Source: CAIUGU01 sp040080215 (GTDB lineage: Bacteria; Pseudomonadota; Gammaproteobacteria; Steroidobacterales; Steroidobacteraceae). Taken from it: a stretch of 64,000 bases of DNA. Below, in pieces: positions 45,638 to 55,443 of the stretch (position 1 is its first letter; the number at the start of each line of letters is the position of its first letter). The notes beneath the pieces are model-generated. The model was not told the DNA's origin. It saw only the letters and a program-made list of their open reading frames with translations, and did not search any database. The stretch covers positions 62,001 through 126,000 of the forward strand of contig JBEBIT010000001.1 in assembly GCA_040080215.1 (NCBI GenBank), in the 5' to 3' direction. A program made the translations under genes and the position numbers.

Positions 45638-45976
45638 TCAGGCGAGTGCCTGCAGGATCTGCCGGAGCACCAGGTCCGGACTGTCCGCAATGTCCTTGCT
45701 CCAGAAGCGCAGCACGCGATAGCCGAAGCGTTCGAGCATCACCGCGCGATCGGTCGCGTCCTGCGACTGGAAGGCCCGATGCTCCTTCATCAGTTCGATG
45801 ACCACCGCTTTCTCCGGGCAAAGGTAGTCCACTACGAAGGGACCGATGGGGGCGCGACGCAGGAAGCGGTGCGGCCGAACGCTGCGCCCCTGCAACAGGC
45901 GCTTCAACACCTGCTCGGGGGTGCGGGCCGGACCGAGCCGGGCCTGCGTGCGATCCTTGAATACTCCGGTGAACAT
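45638..45976 (-). CDS. DUF559 (Vsr-like nuclease fold) protein, active site altered
   Basis: A 112-residue protein of the DUF559 type. The usual core reads IELDG..H...D..R...L...G..VLRF. Here it reads VIELMKEHRAFQSQDATDRAV followed by LERFGYRVLRFWSKDI, so the acidic residue after EL is replaced by M. It may be inactive. The start is uncertain: 45976 (ATG) or 46036 (GTG). Divergent from the membrane gene at 46086. Confidence 0.8.
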   Translation of the reverse strand: MFTGVFKDRTQARLGPARTPEQVLKRLLQGRSVRPHRFLRRAPIGPFVVDYLCPEKAVVIELMKEHRAFQSQDATDRAVMLERFGYRVLRFWSKDIADSPDLVLRQILQALA

Positions 45977-46085
45977 GGGCCAGAGAGTAGGCAAGCGGAC
46001 CGCCCATGGCACGCCGCATATCTCTGCGAATCGCACAGATATTCGTCATAATGCCGATCAACCCAGCTGCCGCTCTGTAGCCCAC

Positions 46086-46853
46086 ATGGATCGCGCCTAC
46101 ATCGAGTCACAAGAAGTCGTCGAGCGTTACCTGTCCGGTGACCTGCTCGTCCGGGAGGCCCGGGCCTTCGAGAAGTACTGCCTCGAACACCCCGAGTTCC
46201 TGGCGAGGCTGCCGATTCCGGTCAGGCTCAAGACCCGGCTCGCGAAACGGCCCTTCGACGACAGCGAGACGGGGATGTTCCCCGCCATCCCTTCCACCGC
46301 GACGCGCGAAGCGGTCGAGATGGGTGATGCGATCGATGACGACCTGTCCCCGGCCGATGCGGACCGGGCTGAAAGTCGCGGCAAGCAGCTCGCTGTCCTG
46401 ATCGTGGCCGTGCTGGTCGCGGGCACGGCGATTGCCTATCACCTGATGGCGATGCAAAGGCTGGAGAACCGGCTCGCGACGGTGAATACCTCGGTGGAAA
46501 CTGCGCGGCTGAAGCCGCCCTCGGGTGTGCAAAGTTTCAAGCTCACGCCCGGCACGCAGGGACCGCAATCGGCACCAAGCGTCACCGTGGCCTGGCCCGA
46601 TCCGCCGCAGCTGCTGGAACTGCGTATCGACGTGACGGAAGTGCGCTTCAACAGCTTCTCGGTCACGATCGAGAAGGCCGGCGAAGCCCGCATCATGCAG
46701 ATCCGGCGCATCTCCCCGGATTCCAATCGGGAGCTCCGGATCGCGCTCAATTCCTCCGCATTCGGCCCGGGGGAATATCACATCGACCTGCAGGGCTATA
46801 CCTGGCGCGGCGAGCTGGTCGACGCCGGCTGGACGCGGCTACAGTTGAAGTAG
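46086..46853 (+). CDS. Single-pass membrane protein, unknown
   Basis: A 255-residue protein. The cytosolic N-terminal helix (ESQEVVERYLSGDLLVREA) resembles the start of anti-sigma-factor-like proteins but lacks the zinc ligands. One membrane span lies near residues 100-120 (LAVLIVAVLVAGTAIAYHLM). The periplasmic part is beta-rich. I find no partner sigma factor nearby. Confidence 0.7.
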   Translation: MDRAYIESQEVVERYLSGDLLVREARAFEKYCLEHPEFLARLPIPVRLKTRLAKRPFDDSETGMFPAIPSTATREAVEMGDAIDDDLSPADADRAESRGKQLAVLIVAVLVAGTAIAYHLMAMQRLENRLATVNTSVETARLKPPSGVQSFKLTPGTQGPQSAPSVTVAWPDPPQLLELRIDVTEVRFNSFSVTIEKAGEARIMQIRRISPDSNRELRIALNSSAFGPGEYHIDLQGYTWRGELVDAGWTRLQLK

Positions 46854-46886
46854 CGGTTCGCAGAGCGGACGCGCGGGCTGTGAACG

Positions 46887-47141
46887 TCAGTCCGGACGCC
46901 CTGGGCGCCTGCCGAGTGCCGCTCGAAACGTCCTCGAGCCGAAGCGGCCGAGTGCGAGGAACAGCGCTCCCGCAAGCGCAACCGCCCGGACACGCTGCGG
47001 CGAACTGAAGCTCGCAAGCGAAGGCACCAGATCGAGCAGCATGGCGCCCGCTGTCAGGCCGCCCCCGACCACGTAGAGCAGTGCACGCCCCCGCCTGGCA
47101 GCCGCCTCTCGTCCGCGGTCGATGTCGCGCCGTCCCGTCAT
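46887..47141 (-). CDS. Small membrane protein
   Basis: An 84-residue protein with two hydrophobic spans and arginine-rich ends. Its ATG overlaps the TGA of the exported protein gene upstream (ATGA). Family not recognised. Confidence 0.6.
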   Translation of the reverse strand: MTGRRDIDRGREAAARRGRALLYVVGGGLTAGAMLLDLVPSLASFSSPQRVRAVALAGALFLALGRFGSRTFRAALGRRPGRPD

Positions 47142-47599
47142 GGAGACAGCAACGCCGACGCCAACTCCGGATTGCTGGAACGCAACCTCGCCACCGCAGC
47201 GAGCAGCGTCGCCACGATCTCCTCAGCGCAGGCTTCGGCCCGCGTGATGCCGCACACCTGGACGAGTCCCGTGACCAGGTAGCCGTTGAGCGGCAACGTG
47301 TCTGCGTCATAGAGGACGTTGATGGCAGCTGCCGTCTGCTTGCCGGGATCCTCGACGCTACCGTCGACCGTCGTGACGATCAACACCACGCGCGGCGCCG
47401 CAGTATCACTGACCTGCCTGACTTCCGGTGTGGCGCCTAATCTTTGGCTGACCGCGGCTGCCAGCACGAACCCGACAGGATCCGTGCCCGCATGCCGCAG
47501 TACGACAGGAACAGGCGCCTCGCCCTCGGCAGCGTGCAACGGCAACCACGGCAGGACGGCGCCCAGAACGGCGAGAAGACAGCGCGAATGGAATCGCAT
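47138..47599 (-). CDS. Hypothetical exported protein
   Basis: A 153-residue protein with a signal peptide (RCLLAVLGAVLPWLPLHA-AEG). The start at 47599 avoids an unlikely 12-residue extension. It has two cysteines (VQVCGITRAEACAEE). Overlaps the 84-residue membrane gene by 4 bases and is likely cotranscribed. Function unknown. Confidence 0.65.
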   Translation of the reverse strand: MRFHSRCLLAVLGAVLPWLPLHAAEGEAPVPVVLRHAGTDPVGFVLAAAVSQRLGATPEVRQVSDTAAPRVVLIVTTVDGSVEDPGKQTAAAINVLYDADTLPLNGYLVTGLVQVCGITRAEACAEEIVATLLAAVARLRSSNPELASALLSP

Positions 47600-47661
47600 G
47601 ATGACGAACCCGACTTCATTATCGCCCGCGGCCATCGTGGGCTTGCCGGAAAGAGTTTACG

Positions 47662-48159
47662 TCACTCCGCGAGCAGGGCCCATCTTTCATGATCGCGCCA
47701 GCGACCGCAGACCTTCAGATAGCGCGGCGAATAGCCCTCCCGCTTGAAGCCGAGACCCTTCGCAAGCGCAAGCGAGCGCCGGTTGCCGGGCTGGATGTTG
47801 GCTTCGAGGCGGTGCAGCTTCAACTTGCCGAATGCTTGCGCGATCACGCGTGTCGTGCCTTCGCGCAGATAGCCTGACCCTGCGTGCGGTTCCAGCGCGT
47901 AGTAGCCAAGATAGGCCGACTGGAAAGAGCCGCGCACGATCTCGCTGATCGTGATCACGCCAGCCAGCGTGTCCGTCCGCTTGACGACCACGAAGAACCC
48001 CTCGCGGGTGTCGGCACGCAGGCCGTTCAGATAGGCACGGTACCGCCCTGCGGTGACAGGCGGCGCCACCAGTCCCTTGTGCAGCTTGCGACTGTGCCGG
48101 ACTGCCTCCAGGAACTCCTGCTCGCGCAGCGGTGTCGGGCGTTCAAGCTCGATGCGCAT
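47662..48159 (-). CDS. GNAT acetyltransferase, RimJ/RimL type
   Basis: A 165-residue acetyltransferase using acetyl-CoA, perhaps on ribosomal or other protein N-termini. Motif A region GYYALEPHAGSGYLREG has the family glycine turn, and HRLEANIQPGNRRSLALAKGLGF is the classic RimJ signature. Its ATG lies within the end of the GNAT pseudogene upstream (17-base overlap). Confidence 0.9.
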   Translation of the reverse strand: MRIELERPTPLREQEFLEAVRHSRKLHKGLVAPPVTAGRYRAYLNGLRADTREGFFVVVKRTDTLAGVITISEIVRGSFQSAYLGYYALEPHAGSGYLREGTTRVIAQAFGKLKLHRLEANIQPGNRRSLALAKGLGFKREGYSPRYLKVCGRWRDHERWALLAE

Positions 48160-48618
48160 TCAGGTTCCTCTTGTAGACACGTTGCGTCTTTACGGCGACG
48201 TAGCCCAGTCCGGGATAGAACCGATGTGCGGCATCGCGAGCCACATTCGAGCGGACGGTCATGGCATCGAGACCGTTGTCTTGAGCCCATTGTTCGACGG
48301 CCTGCACCAACCGCTTGCCGATGCCGGACCGCCGATGCCGGACCGCCGATGCCTTTAGTCCACCACGAGCCCCATCAGCTCCGCATTCTCACCGCTCTCG
48401 AGAATCAAGCGCCGTTCGACGTGGGCCCAGCCAGCAACCTGCCCGCCCAGTTCGACAACGAGGACGCAGTGATCCGGCTCCTGCACCAGCTGGCTCAACC
48501 GGGCCGCAGCCTGTACAGCGGTTGTTGGATACCCGAGCTGGGTCGACAGTGCTGCAATGGCCTCGGCATCATCGAGGCTGGCAGGACGTAGCAGCGGAGC
48601 GGAGTCGGGACTGCTCAT
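48143..48618 (-). pseudogene. GNAT acetyltransferase pseudogene (nonsense plus 14-bp duplication)
   Basis: Reading from ATG 48618, 87 codons give a normal GNAT N-terminus (LRPASLDDAEAIAALSTQLG) and stop at TAA just before the acetyl-CoA loop. Beyond it GGCATCGGCGGTCC is repeated in tandem (about 48314-48355). Taking out one 14-bp copy restores RHRRSGIGKRLVQAVEQW and a full C-terminus ending VYKRNLNAHRA at TGA 48145-48143. So two lesions, a stop codon and a frameshifting duplication, are present. Confidence 0.8.
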
Positions 48619-48625
48619 GGTTGCG

Positions 48626-48973
48626 TCATTCTCCTGGCTGGTCCCAGTGGAACTTGTGGAGCAGCCGGTGCACCACGGGCGTGAAAACGAGGCCGACGAT
48701 CAACAGGAACACGAGTCCGGCGTAGAGGGCATAGAGGCCGGCAAATACCTTGCCCGCGTCGGTACGAGGAGGATCCACCGGTCCCATGCCACCCAGCAGC
48801 ATGGCAGAGTTCAGAAAGGCATCCCGCCACGGCAAGTGCTCCAGGTACTCGTAGCCCGACATGCCAAGGCCGAGTGACGCAAGCAGCAGGGCCGCGGCGA
48901 TGACGCCATGGAGCAGGATCCTGTGCAGGAACCGGCTCCGGGGCAGCGGTGGATCGATCTTCTTTTCGTACAC
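48626..48973 (-). CDS. Membrane protein, unknown
   Basis: A 115-residue protein with two hydrophobic spans (HGVIAAALLLASLGLGMSGY and GLYALYAGLVFLLIVGLVF) separated by a loop with NSAMLLGGMGPVD. The layout resembles small bacterial two-span proteins annotated as potassium-channel-like, but the filter motif is absent. It lies 3 bases after the DUF2238 gene. Confidence 0.7.
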   Translation of the reverse strand: MYEKKIDPPLPRSRFLHRILLHGVIAAALLLASLGLGMSGYEYLEHLPWRDAFLNSAMLLGGMGPVDPPRTDAGKVFAGLYALYAGLVFLLIVGLVFTPVVHRLLHKFHWDQPGE

Positions 48974-48976
48974 GCA

Positions 48977-49588
48977 TCACCTCGCAATGGTGCGGAGTAG
49001 GCGGTCATGCAGCGGTGAGAGCAGCGCGTAAGCGGTGAGTGCGCCGAGAAACGCCATGAACATGTCGGACTGCGTATCCCAGACGTCGCCCTGCGTGCCG
49101 AGGAATTCATCGGCCCCCTGTCCCATCGCCAGCGCCGCGCCCCACTCGATCAGTTCGTACCACGCGCTGACGGCCATCGCGAAGCAGATCGCGAGGAAGC
49201 CGGCGATGCGCCTGCCGGTAACGTAGCCGTTGCGCAGCAACACTTCCCGCGCGAGCAGCATGGGCACGAGTCCCTGGGCGAAGTGGCCGATCTTGTCGTA
49301 GGGATTGCGGCCGAGGTCGAACAGATCCTGGAGCCAGAATCCAAGGGGAACCCGCGCATAGGTGTACGCGCCGCCTGCGATCAGGATCGTCGCATGGACG
49401 AAGATGAGCCCGTACAGCAGTGGCGTCAGTGGAAAGCGGTTGCGAGTGAATACCAGCAGCGGCAACGCGACCAGGACCGGCGCCACTTCCATCCACCAGG
49501 TTGCGCGATCGAAAGGCTGCCAACCCGAGACGATGAGCAGCACGACGAGCAGCGCGGCCAGCACAGCAAGTACAAGTTGGCGTGACAT
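48977..49588 (-). CDS. DUF2238 (YjdF-type) inner-membrane protein
   Basis: A 203-residue protein with about six hydrophobic spans. Family signatures include YTYARVPLGFWLQDLFDLGR, NPYDKIGHFAQGLVPMLLA and GTQGDVWDTQSDMF. Conserved His/Asp residues in KIGHF and WDTQSDM suggest a metal or substrate site, but the family is uncharacterised. Confidence 0.9.
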   Translation of the reverse strand: MSRQLVLAVLAALLVVLLIVSGWQPFDRATWWMEVAPVLVALPLLVFTRNRFPLTPLLYGLIFVHATILIAGGAYTYARVPLGFWLQDLFDLGRNPYDKIGHFAQGLVPMLLAREVLLRNGYVTGRRIAGFLAICFAMAVSAWYELIEWGAALAMGQGADEFLGTQGDVWDTQSDMFMAFLGALTAYALLSPLHDRLLRTIAR

Positions 49589-49628
49589 CGTTTACCCGCA
49601 ATCCGCTACTGCCGGCTATTGTCGCCGA

Positions 49629-50066
49629 TCAGCGCGGCGTCTGCGCTCCCGATCGCCAGGTCCCTCTCATCCTCGCGGCGACCAGCGGCGCCAGCAGCAG
49701 CACGACCATCCCGACCAGCATGAGGCCACCGCGGGTCACGTCGTAGTCAGCGAGGATTCGTTGCCAGTCGATGCCGAGCGCCCGGCCGAGGCTCACCTCG
49801 AAGATGAGCGTGAGGAAAAGCCACAGCAGCCCGATCCGGAGCAGGGTCCAGGTCCGGATCGCACCGATCCAGCGAATGAGGAGGTACGCGACAAGCAAGA
49901 TGAGGGCGCTGCCCGTGAACACGCTGACCTGGCGCGCGCGGAAGTCGCCGATGACCGGTGCAAGGAACAGCTGCCGCAACGTTCCATGCACGGATTCCGT
50001 CAAGGCGATGAGCGCCCAGACCGCCAGCGCTCGTCCCCACACCCTCGCGCCAGGCGACAGGGCCAC
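49629..50066 (-). CDS. Membrane protein, unknown
   Basis: A 145-residue protein with four hydrophobic spans (LAVWALIALTESVHGTLR, ALILLVAYLLIRWIGAIR, LLRIGLLWLFLTLIFEVSLG, GLMLVGMVVLLLAPLVAARM). No recognised motif; E and H in the first span are unusual. Probably cotranscribed with neighbours on the same strand. Confidence 0.7.
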   Translation of the reverse strand: MALSPGARVWGRALAVWALIALTESVHGTLRQLFLAPVIGDFRARQVSVFTGSALILLVAYLLIRWIGAIRTWTLLRIGLLWLFLTLIFEVSLGRALGIDWQRILADYDVTRGGLMLVGMVVLLLAPLVAARMRGTWRSGAQTPR

Positions 50067-50077
50067 GGTGAATCCGG

Positions 50078-50461
50078 CTATCTCGCCTCGTTGACCATCA
50101 GGATCGTCTTGTCCTCAACCTCTTTCGCGACCGTTGCGAGGGCCGGGTCCTGGGACAGGGACGACAGCATCTGCACCGGCTTGATCAGTCCGATCTTTGT
50201 CTTGCCGTGTTCCGTGAAAACGGAGATCCGGCACGGCAACGCCATGTTGAGCCGCATGTCGGTCGACAGCACCTTGGCGGCCTGCGCGGGATTGCAGACC
50301 TCGAACACCTTGCACTCCTCGGTGAACGCCTGGCCCTTGCTGCGCAGCGTGGTCCCGAGGTCGTGGACATGCAGGACACCGAAGCCGTTGCGCTTCACGG
50401 CGGCATCGAGATCGGTAGAGGCCTGATCGAAAGTCTTGGACGATTCGACGATGTAGTACAT
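50078..50461 (-). CDS. DUF302 family protein
   Basis: A 127-residue soluble protein (MYYIVESSKTFDQASTDLD at the start, FEVCNPAQAAKVLS and ALPCRISVFTEHGKT further on) matching DUF302. Two conserved cysteines, near residues 56 and 77, are retained. GGAGACCC precedes the ATG at 50461. Function unknown. Confidence 0.88.
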   Translation of the reverse strand: MYYIVESSKTFDQASTDLDAAVKRNGFGVLHVHDLGTTLRSKGQAFTEECKVFEVCNPAQAAKVLSTDMRLNMALPCRISVFTEHGKTKIGLIKPVQMLSSLSQDPALATVAKEVEDKTILMVNEAR

Positions 50462-50589
50462 GGACGGGTCTCCTTGAGTGGCGCGCGCACGACCGGCCAT
50501 TGGGCCGCTGGCGCACATGGCGGTACGTGCACGCAGCATGGGGGCGGCAGCGCCGGATTCCCATACGGCGTTGCCCTTAAGGCACGCGG

Positions 50590-51330
50590 CTAGCCGATGC
50601 GGAAAGCAGGCCGCCAGTCGAGATCGAACTTCGCCTTCTGGGTGACGACGGTGCTGTTCTCTTCGGCAATGTTGTACGCACCGGCCTTGCCGCGGCTGAC
50701 CGCACGACGGGCGGCATCCGCAGCCGCATCGACATGCACGGCCCCACCGGCGGACGGTGCATCAAGGCCCGTCTCGGGACCGTAGAACCGGCCGAATCGC
50801 AGCACGACACCGGTGAACGGCGCGCCCATCACCTGCCGCTCCAGAGCAATGATCCCCCGCGCGATCACCCCGTCACTGCCGGCGATGGAGCCGGCGTTGA
50901 GGGCGCGATCCTCCGGATACGGCGTCGGCCCCGGTGCATAAGCGAAGCACACGCTTTGGGCGACCATGCGCTGGGTGCCCGCTGCAACCGCGGCTGCGAT
51001 GAGATTGCGGGTGCCGATATCACGGATGTGGGCATTGCGAACCCGGGCAGCCGCCATCGCGGCGGGCGCCAGGGCCGGCGGCAAGTCGGTCAGCATGTGC
51101 ACGATGATCGTGGGCTTGGCGTCGACCACTGCGGCCCTGAGCTTGCCGGCATCGAAGACATCGACGACCATCGGCTTGACCCCCATCGCTGCGAGGGACT
51201 GGGCCTTTTCCTCCGAGCGGGTCATGCCGATGACGTTCCAGCCGTCGTCGACCAGCAGACGGCACAGCCTGCGTCCGATGACACCGCTCGCGCCCGCAAC
51301 GAGAACCGTCCGATTCGGCCCACTGAGCAT
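50590..51330 (-). CDS. NAD-dependent epimerase/dehydratase family protein
   Basis: A 246-residue extended-SDR protein with NAD motif GASGVIGRRL near residue 13. The position of YxxxK reads YAPGPTPYPEDR, so the standard pair is not evident. The ending places it among atypical SDRs used as flavin or NADP reductases. The start at 51330 puts the Rossmann strand near the N-terminus. Confidence 0.85.
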   Translation of the reverse strand: MLSGPNRTVLVAGASGVIGRRLCRLLVDDGWNVIGMTRSEEKAQSLAAMGVKPMVVDVFDAGKLRAAVVDAKPTIIVHMLTDLPPALAPAAMAAARVRNAHIRDIGTRNLIAAAVAAGTQRMVAQSVCFAYAPGPTPYPEDRALNAGSIAGSDGVIARGIIALERQVMGAPFTGVVLRFGRFYGPETGLDAPSAGGAVHVDAAADAARRAVSRGKAGAYNIAEENSTVVTQKAKFDLDWRPAFRIG

Positions 51331-51385
51331 GGTCTTCTTCTCTTTGTCTCCACACCGGGTTAGCCCACCGATGCAGAGGAGATCG

Positions 51386-51658
51386 TCAGTCGTTCTTTTC
51401 GTACTCGTCGACCGCCAGCAGCAGGCTGGTTCGGTGCAATCGAGCAATCTGCTGCCAGGGTTCGCCGGTAAGGGCTGACTCCAGCCCCCACAGCAGATTG
51501 AGGCTTACTTTCGCATTAGCGCGCTTCGCTAGGCAATAGGCTGCCACCGAACCGGTCCGGCGCAGCTGCTCGACCGTCGTGATGCCGGCGTCGGCCAACA
51601 TCTGCTGCGACCTGGGGCCCAGGCTCTTGAGCTCGCTGATGGACCCGGGAGTGGTCAC
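51386..51658 (-). CDS. TfoX C-terminal domain protein
   Basis: A 90-residue protein made only of the TfoX C-terminal helix-hairpin-helix domain (ELKSLGPRSQQMLADAGITT, NLLWGLESALTG). Full TfoX/Sxy regulators of competence have an extra N-terminal domain that is missing here. Free-standing C-terminal forms are common and of unknown role. Confidence 0.85.
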   Translation of the reverse strand: MTTPGSISELKSLGPRSQQMLADAGITTVEQLRRTGSVAAYCLAKRANAKVSLNLLWGLESALTGEPWQQIARLHRTSLLLAVDEYEKND

Positions 51659-51700
51659 TTCCAGGTCAGCGTCGCGTTGCAGGGGAGCCGCGACCCGAGG

Positions 51701-52288
<588 letters not shown>

Positions 52289-52334
52289 TCCGCCTCCGTT
52301 GCCGGTCGAACCGTATGCGGCCATTCTGTCAGGA

Positions 52335-53627
52335 TCAGTTCTGCAGTGACAGCCTGTACAGCAGCAGCGCCGTTCGCTTGATCAGCAGGGGCAGGGACTC
52401 GAGGTCGGCGGTCTCGCCAGGCGCGTGCGAGCCTTCGCCCTTGATGCCGAGGCCATCGAGGCCGGCCACATGGGGTGCGACATACGAGATGTCCCCGGCG
52501 CCGCGCTCGGCAGCGTCGAGCGCCTTGATCGCCGTGCCGCCGAGGTCCTGGCTCGCGCGGCTCAGTTGCTCGAGCAGCTGTGCGTTTGCAGGAGTGGGAG
52601 ACATCGCCGGGATGCCGTCTTCGAACGTGATCTTCGCGTCCGTCCGCGGCAGGTGATGCTTGACGATGTCGCGCATCCGGTTGCGCGCCGACTCCTTCTG
52701 CTCCTCGGAGATGAAGCGGAGGTCGCCGCGTACGATGACCTTGCCGGGCACGACATTCGCCTTGCCGGTCGCGGTGCCGTGGTCGAAATCGAACTGCACG
52801 TCGCTGCCGCCCACGATCACACCGGGATTGAACGTCAGGTAAGGCTCGCCGCGCAGCTGCTCGTAGAAGTCATTCAGGATGCGCGCGGCCTCGAAGATCG
52901 CGCCGGCACCGCGATCCGGACCGAACATGCCCATTGAATGGCCGGTAGAGCCCGTGACCTCCAGCGTGAAGTAACTTGCACCGCGGCGGGCGGTCGTCGC
53001 CGTATCGCGTACGGCACCTTCGAAGCTGAGCGCGACATCGCTGCGCTTCGCGAGCGCGACCATGTCACCTCGGCTGATCTCGTGCGGCTCGCCGGAGCTC
53101 TCCTCGTCGCCGGTCAGCATGACGGACACGCGGACCGGCTCGAGCAGGCCGGCATCGTTAAGCGCCTTGAGTGCGTGCAACAGGATCACGTCACCGCCCT
53201 TCATGTCGTTCGATCCCGTGCCGTGGACCGTCGCACCGTTCCTGCGATAGCGCTCGCCTTCAAGCACGGTGTCGAGGTGTCCGAGCAGCAGGATGCGCTT
53301 GCCCTGCTTGCCCGGGTGTTCGGCGACCAGGTGTCCGGCGCGCTTCATCTCCTTCGGCATGTCGACCCAACGGGTGGTGAAGCCGAGCGCCGCAAACTCC
53401 TGCTGGAAGACATCACCCACCTGTCGCACGCCCGTGAGGTTCTGCGTGGCGCTCGGCATGTTCACCACGCGTTCCAGCAGGGCCGTGGCTTCGGCGACCC
53501 GCGCGTCGACGCCGGCGACGATGCGCTGTTCCTCTGCCGAGAGGCCCTGCGCATGGACGGCCATCACCGACCCGGTCAACACCAGGCACAGCAGGATTCG
53601 GGTGGGCATGTTCCTCATCGTCGACAC
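52335..53627 (-). CDS. M20 family metallopeptidase (exported)
   Basis: A 430-residue exported hydrolase with a signal peptide ending VHA-QG. Zinc ligands are in GHLDTV (near 113), GSNDMKGG (near 137) and GDEESSGEPH (near 173); the dimerisation domain follows near 225-330. Close in style to glutamate carboxypeptidases. The start could also be the later methionine at 53609. Confidence 0.92.
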   Translation of the reverse strand: MSTMRNMPTRILLCLVLTGSVMAVHAQGLSAEEQRIVAGVDARVAEATALLERVVNMPSATQNLTGVRQVGDVFQQEFAALGFTTRWVDMPKEMKRAGHLVAEHPGKQGKRILLLGHLDTVLEGERYRRNGATVHGTGSNDMKGGDVILLHALKALNDAGLLEPVRVSVMLTGDEESSGEPHEISRGDMVALAKRSDVALSFEGAVRDTATTARRGASYFTLEVTGSTGHSMGMFGPDRGAGAIFEAARILNDFYEQLRGEPYLTFNPGVIVGGSDVQFDFDHGTATGKANVVPGKVIVRGDLRFISEEQKESARNRMRDIVKHHLPRTDAKITFEDGIPAMSPTPANAQLLEQLSRASQDLGGTAIKALDAAERGAGDISYVAPHVAGLDGLGIKGEGSHAPGETADLESLPLLIKRTALLLYRLSLQN

Positions 53628-53631
53628 CTCG

Positions 53632-54141
53632 TCAGGGCTGGATCAACGCGGCTCGCCACGCATGGGACTTGTCCGCGACGGACATCGCAGCATGCGCCGG
53701 GCTGGTCGATGGCAATCGAGTGTAGTGCAGATCCCGGCGCGTGAGGATGGCCGGGACAAACCGCTGATACAGGCGTTCGGCCGTGCCCCCGTTGAAGCAC
53801 ACCCGCGTGACACCGGGATGTGCAGCGAAGAAGGTGCCGAAGTCGTTGAACTCGATGGAGTCCGGCTCGATGTCGCTGTCGAGGCTGCCGGTCCGTCGGC
53901 AAGCCTTGAGCACATCCCACACTGCAACCCTCCCTGCCCGGAGCGCGGCAACACGGTCGTGGTAGGGCGCCGCCGGGTCGAACCCGAGCACGGCTGCCAT
54001 GATCGGCCAGAACGCATTGCGCGGATGCGCGTAGTACTCGTTGGCCTGCAGGGACGCTGTGCCCGGCATGCTGCCGAGGATCAGCACGCTGGCGTCTCGA
54101 GTCGCGACATACGGAAAGCTGACGATTGGCGCCGTTATCAT
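53632..54141 (-). CDS. DNA-deoxyinosine glycosylase (UDG superfamily)
   Basis: A 169-residue base-excision repair enzyme. ILGSMPGTASLQANEYYAHP and NAFWPIM are the motif 1 region of deoxyinosine/hypoxanthine glycosylases, and LPSTSPAHA is motif 2. It stops 4 bases before the peptidase gene start. Confidence 0.9.
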   Translation of the reverse strand: MITAPIVSFPYVATRDASVLILGSMPGTASLQANEYYAHPRNAFWPIMAAVLGFDPAAPYHDRVAALRAGRVAVWDVLKACRRTGSLDSDIEPDSIEFNDFGTFFAAHPGVTRVCFNGGTAERLYQRFVPAILTRRDLHYTRLPSTSPAHAAMSVADKSHAWRAALIQP

Positions 54142-54177
54142 GGCCCGGCAGTATAGCTTCCGCGACGACAGGTCGGC

Positions 54178-54846
54178 TCAGTCGCGATCGGGTGCGCGGA
54201 GCGGGAAAATCGAGCGGTAAGGACGGGCTTCTTCAACGGCCCGTGCAAACGAGGGCCGGGCGATCAGCCGACGCCGATACGCAATGACGTTGGCAAACGC
54301 AGCGTCAATGGGGTGCACCCAATCTGCGTAGAACATCGACGGTGCGGCCGCGCAATCCGCGAGCGAGAACGTGCCGCCTGCCACCCATTCCCGTTCCGAC
54401 AGCGTTCCGTCGAGCCAGTGGTAGGCCTTGTCGAGCAGCTTCCGGGCATCGGCGACGCCGTACGGATCACGCTGGTCAGCTGGACGAATCGCATCGAACA
54501 CGATCTTCTGCATCGGCGTCATGACGTAGTTATCGAAGAAGCGGTCGAGCAGCCGCACGTCGATGGCTTGCTTCGGGTCCTCGGGAACGAGTCGAACCGG
54601 TCCCGGGTAGTGGAGCCCGAGATATTCAATGATGATGGTGGCCTCCATGACCGTACGATCGCCATCCACCAGTACCGGAAACCGCATCAGCGGCCACAAC
54701 GCCGCAAGCTCGGCGCCCACGTCCGGATGATCGGGCCCAAGCTCGCGGAACTGGAACGGCGTGCCGTTCTCGTACAGCGCCGTCAGCGCCTTCTGGCAAT
54801 AGGACGAGAACGGATGAGCGTAGAGCTTGAGTGGCATGGCGGTCAT
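54178..54846 (-). CDS. Glutathione S-transferase family protein
   Basis: A 222-residue cytosolic GST. The thioredoxin-fold N-terminus is KLYAHPFSSYCQKALTALYE, with the catalytic residue probably Ser/Cys at SSYC. The all-helical C-terminus follows from about residue 90. Substrate unknown. Confidence 0.9.
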   Translation of the reverse strand: MTAMPLKLYAHPFSSYCQKALTALYENGTPFQFRELGPDHPDVGAELAALWPLMRFPVLVDGDRTVMEATIIIEYLGLHYPGPVRLVPEDPKQAIDVRLLDRFFDNYVMTPMQKIVFDAIRPADQRDPYGVADARKLLDKAYHWLDGTLSEREWVAGGTFSLADCAAAPSMFYADWVHPIDAAFANVIAYRRRLIARPSFARAVEEARPYRSIFPLRAPDRD

Positions 54847-54901
54847 CCGTCAGGGCTGGATTACTCTGGTCGTCTGGCACGACGGCGAATCGACAGGGCG
54901 G

Positions 54902-55414
54902 TCAGACTGATGCCACCTTCCGCGTGACGGCCAGTGCCGGCGGGTGCGCCAGTGTCTGGTATACGACGCAATAGCGTTCGGTCAGCTTGAGTAAGGTAGC
55001 GAGCTGGTCCTCGGAAGCATCCGTATCGAGCACGAACTCGAGGCGGATGTTCTGGAAGCCGACGGGGACTTCCTTCGACACGCCGAGCGTGCCGCGAAAG
55101 TCGAGATCGCCTTCCGCCAGCAGCGATGCATCACGCAGTTCGATATTGAGCGCCGTGGCCACGGCATTGAGTGTGACACCCGCGCAGGCCACCAGCGCTT
55201 CGAGCAGCATGTCGCCGGAGCATGCGGCCAGACCGGTCCCGCCGGTGGCAGGGTGCAGACCCGCGACGACCAGCGCCTTCCCTGTCTCGACGCGGCAACT
55301 GACGCCTTCGCCGATCCGCCCCTGGGCACGGAGCGTGACCATGGCAGCATCCGGTGCTTCCTTGTACCGGGCCTTGAGCGGCGCCTGGGTGGCGCGTAAT
55401 TCTTCTGCGTTCAC
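54902..55414 (-). CDS. OsmC/Ohr-like redox protein
   Basis: A 170-residue OsmC-family protein. The first cysteine region is HPATGGTGLAACSGDMLLEA and the second YCVVYQTL, both expected for peroxide-reducing members. The GTG start at 55414 has GAGGAA 6 bases upstream and is preferred over a longer frame from 55447. Confidence 0.85.
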   Translation of the reverse strand: MNAEELRATQAPLKARYKEAPDAAMVTLRAQGRIGEGVSCRVETGKALVVAGLHPATGGTGLAACSGDMLLEALVACAGVTLNAVATALNIELRDASLLAEGDLDFRGTLGVSKEVPVGFQNIRLEFVLDTDASEDQLATLLKLTERYCVVYQTLAHPPALAVTRKVASV

Positions 55415-55443
55415 GGCGGATTCCTCTGTGCAGTCAGTGGGCT

